A stretch of 64,000 bases of DNA from Actinoplanes sp. M2I2 (GTDB lineage Bacteria > Actinomycetota > Actinomycetes > Mycobacteriales > Micromonosporaceae). Positions 36,131-42,628 of the stretch are shown piece after piece (the first letter of the stretch is position 1; every line of letters begins with the position of its first letter). A program made the position numbers and the translations under genes. The notes beneath the pieces were generated by a model. It did not search any database and was not told the DNA's origin. It saw only the letters and a list, made by a program, of their open reading frames with translations. The DNA is taken from the NCBI RefSeq assembly GCF_023544445.1, contig NZ_JALPVJ010000013.1:224771-288770 (forward strand), written 5' to 3'.

Positions 36131-36309
36131 GCGACTGCTGCCTCTCGATGATGGATGTGGTGCGGGCGGGGCAGCCGGTATGACGAGTCGGCACCGGCGG
36201 AGTTCAGCCGGGAAGTGGGGATCACACGGCAAGGTCGCGATCCGGCCCCGCGGGGTTGAACCCCGATCCGCCGCGCCCGTCAGCTCTGTCGGGAATCAGC
36301 TGGTATGCG

Positions 36310-36566
36310 AATGAACGGACCACGGCCTTCCCCCGTCGTACAAGCCCGACGACAAGGCTCCGTGGACGGTGGAGCGCTTCGTCGCCGAGGTCGGCGCCGT
36401 CCGGCACCCCCTCGGCCTGCGAGAGATCCATCTCTACGGGCATTCGTGGGGACCTGGCTGTCCATCGAATACCCACAGCGCCCACTTCGCCATGCTGGAG
36501 GAGGAGGAGCGGGCGTACGTCGCGACTCTGCGCTCCTTCCTGCGTCGCCAGGACAAGCGCGGCTGA
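36310..36566 (+). pseudogene. Proline iminopeptidase-like alpha/beta hydrolase remnant
   Basis: The frame PPSYKPDDKAPWTVERFV, then GLREIHLYGHSWG, is the nucleophile-elbow region of a proline iminopeptidase-type S33 hydrolase. Just after GHSWG the frame shifts (TWLSIEYP reads in another frame). The sequence then jumps to the enzyme's C-terminal end, HFAMLEEEERAYVATLRSFL. About two thirds of the gene is gone. It sits 180 bases from the broken P450, so both decayed in the same segment. Confidence 0.75.
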
Positions 36567-36940
36567 TCACGGTCGGCTCGCCACGGCGGAACCGGCCGGG
36601 CCGGCCTTCGGGTCGGCCTGGCCGTTCGTCCTGTCGACCGGGCCCCGATCACCGCGTTGCCTGGTCACGTCCGCGTGCGGGCGGCCGATTCAACTTCGGT
36701 TTCACTGTTTCTTCACTGGCTTCGCCCACGATCGGTGCATCGGCCGGAGAGAGCGGCGCCGACGCCGTGCCGGCCTTACCGATCGTCCGCCACTTCCTTA
36801 CTCGGCTCGGAGCCTGACAAGGCGTGAAAGCGCCCACATCAATCTTGCCGCAACATGCAATACGCAATATATTGCACACAGCGGCGGACGCCGCGAAAAG
36901 ACCACCGGCCTCGCCGGACGGCTATGAAAGGACGTGCCTC
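36567..36940. other. Intergenic with hydrolase promoter region
   Basis: About 375 bases. The left part has no clear gene. The right part is unusually AT-rich around 36851-36880 and carries the palindrome at 36864-36875. A GAAAGGA ribosome binding site precedes the GTG at 36941. Confidence 0.5.
36864..36875. promoter_or_regulatory. Perfect palindrome GCAATATATTGC
   Basis: A 12-bp perfect palindrome in an AT-rich spot about 65 bases before the hydrolase start. A partial extra copy (GCAATA) lies 8 bases to its left. It looks like an operator for a dimeric regulator, or a -10 region with symmetry; no adjacent regulator gene is present. Confidence 0.5.
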
Positions 36941-37648
36941 GTGAGCACTACCGGTCAAGAGCTCAAGAACGTCGTACTCGTGCACGGCGCGTTCGCCGAT
37001 GGTTCGGGCTGGCGCGGGGTGTACGACAATCTGACGGCCCGGGGTTACCGAGTCTCGATCGTGCAGAACCCGCTCACCTCGCTGGCGGATGACGTCGCGG
37101 CCACCACCCGGGTCCTCGACCTGCAGGACGGTCCGGCGATCCTGGTCGGCCACTCCTGGGGTGGCACGGTCATCACCGAGGCGGGCGTCCACCCCAAGGT
37201 CGCCGGTCTCGTCTACGTGTCGGCGCTGGCCCCCGACGCCGGCGAGACCACCGCCCAGCAGTACGAGGGATTCGCCGCCACACCCGACTTCGTCATCGAT
37301 GTCGCCGAGGACGGGTACGGCTTCATCAACCACGACAAGTTCAAGGCCGGCTTCGCGGCGGACACCACCGACGCCGACGCCGCGTTCCTGCGCGACTCGC
37401 AGGTGCCCATCAACATGGCGGTGTTCGCGACACCGGTGACCAACGCCGCCTGGCATGACAAGCCCAGCTGGGCCGTCATCGCGACCGAGGACAAGGCGTT
37501 CGACCAGGCCATGCTGCAGCACATGGCCAAGCGCATCGGCGCCGAGGTCACCGACGTCTCGGCCAGCCACGCGCTGTTCGCGACCCAGCCCGGCGTCGTC
37601 TCCGACGTCATCGTGACCGCCGCCCGCGACGCCGGCAGCGCTCGCTGA
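36941..37648 (+). CDS. Alpha/beta hydrolase (EstC-like), second copy
   Basis: A 235-residue cytoplasmic esterase-like hydrolase. VVLVHGAFADGSGW holds the oxyanion motif, ILVGHSWGGTVITEAG the nucleophile Ser, IATEDKAFDQ the probable acid, and VSASHALFATQP the catalytic His. It shares its layout with the hydrolase at 19.1 kb (LVHGAFAD, VGHSxGG, VxGLVYxxxxA). GTG 36941 is preceded by GAAAGGA; an ATG 39 codons upstream gives an unconserved extension through AT-rich promoter-like DNA and is rejected. Confidence 0.92.
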   Translation: MSTTGQELKNVVLVHGAFADGSGWRGVYDNLTARGYRVSIVQNPLTSLADDVAATTRVLDLQDGPAILVGHSWGGTVITEAGVHPKVAGLVYVSALAPDAGETTAQQYEGFAATPDFVIDVAEDGYGFINHDKFKAGFAADTTDADAAFLRDSQVPINMAVFATPVTNAAWHDKPSWAVIATEDKAFDQAMLQHMAKRIGAEVTDVSASHALFATQPGVVSDVIVTAARDAGSAR

Positions 37649-37666
37649 CACCTCGACCACCTCATC

Positions 37667-37699
37667 GGGCCGGCTCGCACGCACCGCGTGAGCCGGCCC
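37667..37699 (+). terminator. Hairpin terminator after hydrolase
   Basis: Perfect 10-bp stem (GGGCCGGCTC and complement) with a 13-base loop, 18 bases after the hydrolase stop and just before the TRIC gene. Confidence 0.7.
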
Positions 37700-37722
37700 C
37701 GAGCTCTCCGGAGGGTGACCGC

Positions 37723-38370
37723 ATGTCCGTCACGCCGTTTCAGGTGGCCCTGTGGATCGAGCTTCTCGCCGCCGGGCTCGGTGGGCTCCAGGGCGCGTTG
37801 TTCGCGGCCGGGGAGAGGCATCGCCGGATCGACGTGCTCGGCGTCATCGTGATCGGACTCGCCGTCTCGCTCGGCGGCAGCCTGCTGCGCGACATCGTGC
37901 TCGACCAGCGACCGGTCGTGATCTGGGTGAACTGGTACCTGCTGGTGGCCGGCGCCTGCGCGGTCCTCGGCATGCTGGTGCAGCCCGTGCTCGCCCGGGT
38001 GGACTGGCTGATCACCGTGCTGGACGCCGTCGTCATGGGGCTGTTCGGCGCGATCGCCGCCTCCAAGGCGCTGTCGCTGGGCGTCGGCGAGACCGGGGCG
38101 CTGGTCGTCGGCGTCATCGGAGCCATCGGCGGCGGGATGCTGCGCGACATCATCATGAACCTGCCGATCTCCTTTCTGCAGGTCGGCACCCTCTATGCCG
38201 TCGCTGCCGGAGCCGGCGCCGGCGCCCTGATCCTGCTCGCCGCCGTCGGCACACCCATCCCGATCGCGGGCCTGGTCTGTGTGGTCGTGACGACGGTCCT
38301 GCGTCTGGCCGCCGTCCGCTTCGGGTGGACGTTCCCTGAGCAGCGGGCGATGGCCTCGCGGCGTCGGTGA
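37723..38370 (+). CDS. TRIC-family cation channel (UPF0126)
   Basis: A 215-residue membrane protein with seven hydrophobic segments. Two copies of the TRIC repeat are visible, each with its glycine-rich break and Arg-Asp: VSLGGSLLRDIVLDQRPV near 48-65 and IGGGMLRDIIMNLP near 131-144. Trimeric prokaryotic TRIC proteins conduct K+ and related monovalent cations, each protomer having its own pore. The ATG at 37723 is preceded by GGAGGGTG. It has no obvious functional partner nearby. Confidence 0.93.
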   Translation: MSVTPFQVALWIELLAAGLGGLQGALFAAGERHRRIDVLGVIVIGLAVSLGGSLLRDIVLDQRPVVIWVNWYLLVAGACAVLGMLVQPVLARVDWLITVLDAVVMGLFGAIAASKALSLGVGETGALVVGVIGAIGGGMLRDIIMNLPISFLQVGTLYAVAAGAGAGALILLAAVGTPIPIAGLVCVVVTTVLRLAAVRFGWTFPEQRAMASRRR

Positions 38371-38375
38371 GACCA

Positions 38376-38412
38376 TTCGAGCCCCGCCGCCGTGCAGGCT
38401 GCGGGGCTCGAA
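38376..38412. terminator. Bidirectional hairpin terminator
   Basis: Perfect 12-bp stem (TTCGAGCCCCGC and complement) with a 13-base loop, between the convergent TRIC and cupin genes. Confidence 0.85.
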
Positions 38413-38426
38413 CTGTCGGAGAACGA

Positions 38427-38936
38427 CTACACAGCTTCCACGCCGTACTTGTGGAACAGCCCGAGCATGCGCTCGTCGAAGCGTTCCGGGCCCCAGTTGT
38501 CGACCTGCACGCCCGGCCGGGGCTCGGCCCCGCCCTCCACGAACAGCCCTTCGGCGCCGGCCGGCGTGTAGATGAAGAGCAACCGGGTGGTGTGGACGCC
38601 GACGTTGGTGAACCGGTGCCGGGCCAGGCGAGGAATGTGGACGACATCGCCGGTCACCGCGGTGAAGGTCCGCTCGCCGTCCAGGAATTCGAGCTCGCCG
38701 GAGAGCAGATAGAAGGTCTCTTCCTGCTCGGCGTGGGTGTGCGGCACGGGGCCGCCGCCGGGAGGAACGCTGGCCTCCACGATGCTGACGGACCCGCCGG
38801 TCTGGGCCGCCTGGAGGCGAACGGTGTAGACGTCACCGGAGAACCATCTGGTCACTCCCTGGCCCGCGGCGACATGAAGACCACCGCCGGAGGCGTCCCG
38901 CGCTTCGAGGCCGGCACCGGAAAGAGAAATGCTCAC
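38427..38936 (-). CDS. Cupin-domain protein
   Basis: A 169-residue single-domain cupin. Motif 1 is PHTHAEQEETFYLLSGELEF (H, H, E metal ligands) and motif 2 is GDVVHIPRLARHRFTNVG (H). It therefore has a complete metal site. Such proteins are dioxygenases, isomerases or binding proteins; the function is unknown. A cupin of different subtype lies at 55.2 kb. It converges on the TRIC gene. Confidence 0.92.
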   Translation of the reverse strand: MSISLSGAGLEARDASGGGLHVAAGQGVTRWFSGDVYTVRLQAAQTGGSVSIVEASVPPGGGPVPHTHAEQEETFYLLSGELEFLDGERTFTAVTGDVVHIPRLARHRFTNVGVHTTRLLFIYTPAGAEGLFVEGGAEPRPGVQVDNWGPERFDERMLGLFHKYGVEAV

Positions 38937-39314
38937 TGGGCTCCCTGAGTTATGGCTGCTTCGCCCCGGTGGGCGGCAGCGGACATCCGGACGATCGGCG
39001 GTGGACGGGAGGGGCTCAGGCCGACGACGTGTCGCCGGCGCGGGAGTTCAGATCCGGTGCCCCACCACGAGGTGGCGCGCTTCCCGTTCCCGGATGCTCG
39101 CACTGAACGAGTCGCTGCCGGTGGCGCTGCTTGACGAAGAGGTGCCAGTGGACCAGGCCGGCGAACCGCAGGATCCGGACCGCCAGCAGAACGAAGAGCG
39201 TTCGCATGCCTAGGTGTACGAGTAGTTCGGCCTGGAGTTCGCCGGTGTGAGGGCCTGAAGGGGTGACCGTCGCCCTCGTCGGGCAGCGGAAAGAATCAGC
39301 GACGACAGGCAGTC
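38937..39314. other. Intergenic; possible small minus-strand frame
   Basis: About 380 bases. A 63-codon frame on the minus strand (39207 to 39016) begins with a hydrophobic stretch MRTLFVLLAVRILRFAGLV and could be a small membrane peptide or the end of a lost gene. There is no ribosome binding site or family match, so I do not call it. Nothing else is seen. Confidence 0.35.
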
Positions 39315-39773
39315 TCAGACGGGCTCGAACGGGCTCTCCGTGAGGAAGTGCAGCAGTGCCTCGTTCACCGGGCCGGCCTGTTCCGTTCCCGGCCGGGCGA
39401 AGGCGGGATTGGTCGCCAGTACGTCCGGGAAGGCCGCCCGCAGCAGTGCGGCGCCGGCGTCGGACAACACCAGCCGCCCGGACCGGCCCCGGCCCCGGGC
39501 GCCCTCCCGGCGCAGGAGTCCGCGGCTGCTGAGACCGTCGATGACCGGCGCCACGCTCTGCGGCCTGACCTCGACGGCCCGGGCGACCTCGGCCTGGGTC
39601 AGCTCGCCGCGGGCGGCCGCGAGCTGAGCCAGCACCCCGAACTCCACCGGCGTCAACTCGTGGTCCTTCAACGTCAGCGCCAGCAGCCGAGCCGCCCGGC
39701 GCGCCGCGCGGATGACTGTCCAGCCGACGACGGCGTCGATGTCGGCGGCGGTGAGCACGGGTCGATTCGGCAT
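39315..39773 (-). CDS. MarR-family transcriptional regulator
   Basis: A 152-residue winged-helix repressor. Helices HELTPVEFGVLAQLAAARGE, the recognition region VARAVEVRPQSVAPVIDGL, and the wing LLRREGARGRGRSGRLVLSD are clear MarR features. It is divergent from an NmrA-like gene, with a perfect 24-bp palindrome between them starting 25 bases from its own ATG. It probably represses both itself and that gene, and is released by a small aromatic or oxidising ligand. Confidence 0.93.
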   Translation of the reverse strand: MPNRPVLTAADIDAVVGWTVIRAARRAARLLALTLKDHELTPVEFGVLAQLAAARGELTQAEVARAVEVRPQSVAPVIDGLSSRGLLRREGARGRGRSGRLVLSDAGAALLRAAFPDVLATNPAFARPGTEQAGPVNEALLHFLTESPFEPV

Positions 39774-39797
39774 GAGGACATCGTAGGTGGGTAACCT

Positions 39798-39821
39798 CTA
39801 GAATCAGTTAACTGATTCTAG
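39798..39821. promoter_or_regulatory. 24-bp perfect palindromic MarR operator
   Basis: Half-site CTAGAATCAGTT is followed immediately by its exact complement. The outer CC/GG pairs extend the symmetry past one mismatch. It lies between the divergent MarR and NmrA-like genes, ending 8 bases before the ATG of the latter, so bound repressor would block both transcription and the ribosome site region. Confidence 0.88.
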
Positions 39822-39829
39822 GGGGAACA

Positions 39830-40702
39830 ATGGCGACCATCACCATCACGGGAGCGACCGGGGATGTCGGCGGCCGGACCCTGCGGCTGCTGGGGGAGGC
39901 CGGGGCCGACGTCCGGGCGGTGGCTCGACGGCCCGAGCAGGTCGCCCGGTTCGAGCGGCAGGGCACCGAGGCGGTCCTGGCCGGCCTCGACGACGTGGAC
40001 GCGCTGACGGCGGCGTTCGCGGGCACCGAACAGCTCCTGCTGATCACCGCACCGGGCCCCCGCCAGGCCGTGCACGGCCGCAACGCTGTTCAGGCGGCCA
40101 GGAACGCCGGCGTCCGCGCGATCACGCACCTGTCGACGGCCGACGGCGGCCCGGACTCGCCCGTTCCCTGGGCCCGGGCGAACTGGCACACCGACCAGCT
40201 CGTCAAGATCTCCGGCCTGGACTGGACGATCCTGCGTCCGTCCGCGTTCATGTCGAACCTGCTGCAGTTCGCCAGGCCCGTCGCCCGGGGCTGGTATCCG
40301 CAAACGACCGGCCGCGGCGCCATCGCTTGGACGGACACCGAGGACATCGCCCGGGTCGCCGCGACAGTTCTGCAAGCCGGCGCGCACGCCGGGAACCACC
40401 CGTTCATCACCGGCCCCGAACTGCTGACCTCCCAGCAGGTGGCGGCGACGTTCTCCGCGGTGCTCGGCCGGCGGGTCCGCCACCTGCCCGTGCCGAGTCG
40501 CGCGTTCGCCGGCGCCGCCCGCCTGGGCGGCGCCGACGCGTGGACCGCGGAGGGCCTGCGGCAGCAGTTCGCCCGGGTCGTCCGGCACAGCCGCGACAAC
40601 GTCGACGTCCGTACGGACGACGTGCAGCGCATCACCGGGCGCCCGGCCACCACCCTGGCCTCCTGGATCCACGCCCACCGCGACCGCTTCACCCGCCGAT
40701 AG
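39830..40702 (+). CDS. NmrA-like NAD(P)H-binding protein, MarR-controlled
   Basis: A 290-residue atypical SDR-like protein. The N-terminal nucleotide motif is ITITGATGDVGGRTLRLL, followed by VARRPEQVARF (NADP-preferring Arg), THLSTADGGPD and LDWTILRPSAFMSNLLQFA. This is the NmrA/quinone reductase 2-like group, in which some act on quinones and some only bind cofactor. With its MarR partner it probably forms an electrophile or quinone response. AGGGGG just before the ATG overlaps the end of the operator. Confidence 0.92.
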   Translation: MATITITGATGDVGGRTLRLLGEAGADVRAVARRPEQVARFERQGTEAVLAGLDDVDALTAAFAGTEQLLLITAPGPRQAVHGRNAVQAARNAGVRAITHLSTADGGPDSPVPWARANWHTDQLVKISGLDWTILRPSAFMSNLLQFARPVARGWYPQTTGRGAIAWTDTEDIARVAATVLQAGAHAGNHPFITGPELLTSQQVAATFSAVLGRRVRHLPVPSRAFAGAARLGGADAWTAEGLRQQFARVVRHSRDNVDVRTDDVQRITGRPATTLASWIHAHRDRFTRR

Positions 40703-40726
40703 CCCCGCCCGAGGCGCGTTGACCGG

Positions 40727-41239
40727 TCAATTGTCCAGAAGGGCATCGCGCAAATGACGTACGCCGTAATGCGCCCGCGATTTGACCGTGCCGACGGGGA
40801 GGCCCAGCCGAGCGGCGACCTCGCCGACCGAATGGCCTTTCACGTACAATTCCAGCAGAACGGATCGGTGGGCCGGTCCGAGTTCACCGACGGCTTTCTT
40901 CAGGGTGAGCGAAGCGATCGCGGTTTCCGCCGCGGCGTTCGCCGAGGGGGCCAGGTCCGTCTCGGCCAGCCCGACCTCCACGGGTCGTGTCCGCCGTTTG
41001 CGGTACGCGTCGATCGCGAGGCGCCGGGCGACCGTGAACAGCCAGCGCCGCTGCGGTTCCGCGCCGGCGGGCAGCTGGTCGAGGTGGCGCCAGGCCTTCA
41101 GCATCGTCTCCTGCACCAGGTCCTCGGCGGTGCAGGGCGAGCCCGGCGGGATGAGCCGGCGCAGAAAGGAGAGCAGCGCGTCGCCGTTGTGGCGATGGAG
41201 ATCCCGCATATGGGCCTCGGTCGCAGTGGCCGTCGACAT
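40727..41239 (-). CDS. ECF sigma factor (sigma-70 family)
   Basis: A 170-residue RNA polymerase sigma factor. Region 2 has DALLSFLRRLI, AEDLVQETMLKAWRH and RRWLFTVARRLAIDAYRKRR; region 4 has HRSVLLELYVKGHSVGEVAA and LPVGTVKSRAHYGVRHLRDA. No anti-sigma gene is adjacent, so its control is not evident; it resembles the SigL/SigM-like actinobacterial groups. I start at ATG 41239, with GGGGAAAAC just upstream. The truncated LAL gene lies 74 bases upstream on the same strand. Confidence 0.93.
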   Translation of the reverse strand: MSTATATEAHMRDLHRHNGDALLSFLRRLIPPGSPCTAEDLVQETMLKAWRHLDQLPAGAEPQRRWLFTVARRLAIDAYRKRRTRPVEVGLAETDLAPSANAAAETAIASLTLKKAVGELGPAHRSVLLELYVKGHSVGEVAARLGLPVGTVKSRAHYGVRHLRDALLDN

Positions 41240-41313
41240 CGTTTTCCCCATTCGTTGTCCAGCACGTCGGGGAAGCGTAGAAGATCGCCAGTTAATTCCT
41301 ACTCTATTCGCTG

Positions 41314-42486
41314 TTAACGGCTTTCTGGCGGCCCTTTCTGCTCCGGGGAACGGATTGAAAGGCGGTGCGAGGCGTGCTCGAGCTCCGCCGCGACCGACTC
41401 GTCCGGCCCCGCGGTGGCGGCGACCAGGTGCCAGGTGCGACGTTCCGGGTCGCCCGGCAGGGCCGCGGCGATGGCCAGATGAGCCTGCCGGCGCTCCTCG
41501 TAGGCGGACGTCGCGACGATGGCCGACTGGATGAGGGGATGGCGGAACCTCAGACGACCGGTCGAGTCGTCGACCCGGACCAGCTGGGCTCGTTCGGCCG
41601 GCGCCAGGTGGACGAGGTCGGTCATGCCGCGCAGGATGCGCAGGTCGCCGCTGCCCTCGAACGTGGCCAGCAGCAACAGCAGGCGAGTGGGGTCGGGCAG
41701 GTCGGCCATGCGGGCGGCGAAGATGGTCTGCAGCCGGTTGCTGAGGGGGTCGACGTCGGACTCCTCGAAGCGGTGCCCGGCTTCGCCGTCGAGGGCGGCC
41801 GGCAGCTCGGACAAGGCCAGCGGGTTGCCCTGGGCCAGGTCGAGCAGGCGCTGCCGGGCCCGCGCCGGCAGGGTCGGGAAGCGGACGTCCACCAGCTGGG
41901 CGGCGGCCTCGGTGTCCAGGGGTTCCACGGTGACCTCGGCCAGACCGCGCCGGTCGAGAAGGCCTTCGGTGCCGGTCCGGGAGGCGGCGATGACGCCGAC
42001 GGGTGACCCGGCGACCCGTCGCGCGATGAAGCCCAGCACGACGGCGCTCGGCCGGTCGACCCACTGCAGGTCGTCCACGATCACCACCACCGGGGTCTTC
42101 CGGGCCACGGTGGTGAGCAGGGCCAGGGCGGCGTTGCAGACCAGCAACGCCGCGGGCGCCGGGCCCGGGCCGAAGCCGAGCGCGACGGTGAGCGCGTCGC
42201 GCAGGGCCGGGGGCAGCCGCTGTATCTCGGTGTACAGGGGAAGCAGCGTCTGGTTGAGCAGTGAGTAACTCACATCGGCCTCGAACTCCGACCCGGACCC
42301 GCGTAACACCCGCAGGCCGGCCGCCCCGGCCAGGTCGGCCGCGGCGGCCAGCAGCGCCGACTTGCCGACCCCGGGTTCACCTCGGACCATCCGGACATCC
42401 CCGCCGTCTCGTACAGATTCCATGAAACGACCGATGCGGGCCAGCTCCACCTCACGTCCGAACAGCTGTTCCGGGGGTGACGTCAT
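41314..42486 (-). CDS. LAL-type ATPase fragment lacking the LuxR HTH
   Basis: A 390-residue protein consisting only of the STAND ATPase part of a LAL regulator. It has LFGREVELARI, Walker A GEPGVGKSALLAAAADL, Walker B VVVIVDDLQWVDRPSAVVLG, and the following helical region to VAAELEHASHRL. Full-length LALs have about 900 residues with TPRs and a C-terminal HTH; here the frame stops soon after the ATPase-linked winged region. It is probably a truncated regulator. A stand-alone ATPase role is possible. Starts at GTG 42495 or ATG 42486 are both unsupported by a good ribosome site. Confidence 0.75.
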   Translation of the reverse strand: MTSPPEQLFGREVELARIGRFMESVRDGGDVRMVRGEPGVGKSALLAAAADLAGAAGLRVLRGSGSEFEADVSYSLLNQTLLPLYTEIQRLPPALRDALTVALGFGPGPAPAALLVCNAALALLTTVARKTPVVVIVDDLQWVDRPSAVVLGFIARRVAGSPVGVIAASRTGTEGLLDRRGLAEVTVEPLDTEAAAQLVDVRFPTLPARARQRLLDLAQGNPLALSELPAALDGEAGHRFEESDVDPLSNRLQTIFAARMADLPDPTRLLLLLATFEGSGDLRILRGMTDLVHLAPAERAQLVRVDDSTGRLRFRHPLIQSAIVATSAYEERRQAHLAIAAALPGDPERRTWHLVAATAGPDESVAAELEHASHRLSIRSPEQKGPPESR

Positions 42487-42628
42487 ACCGTGCACTACGT
42501 GCCCGCGCTGTGCGGGTTCAGTGGCCGCCGGCCGACGCCCGCGGGGAAGTCACCCGCCGGACCGCGGCTCCCCTAAGCTGGGGAAGCTTTGATCACTGAC
42601 CGATCGCGACGCCGATGGGAGCGCTACC

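Noticed and set aside
39016..39207. 63-codon frame with a hydrophobic start as a membrane peptide
   Set aside because: No ribosome binding site, no family resemblance, and an ordinary compositional background.
42567..42587. Imperfect hairpin before SARP 3, as a counterpart of the SARP 1 leader hairpin
   Set aside because: Only a 4-bp CCCC/GGGG core plus a bulged 3-bp extension; too weak to call a conserved leader element.
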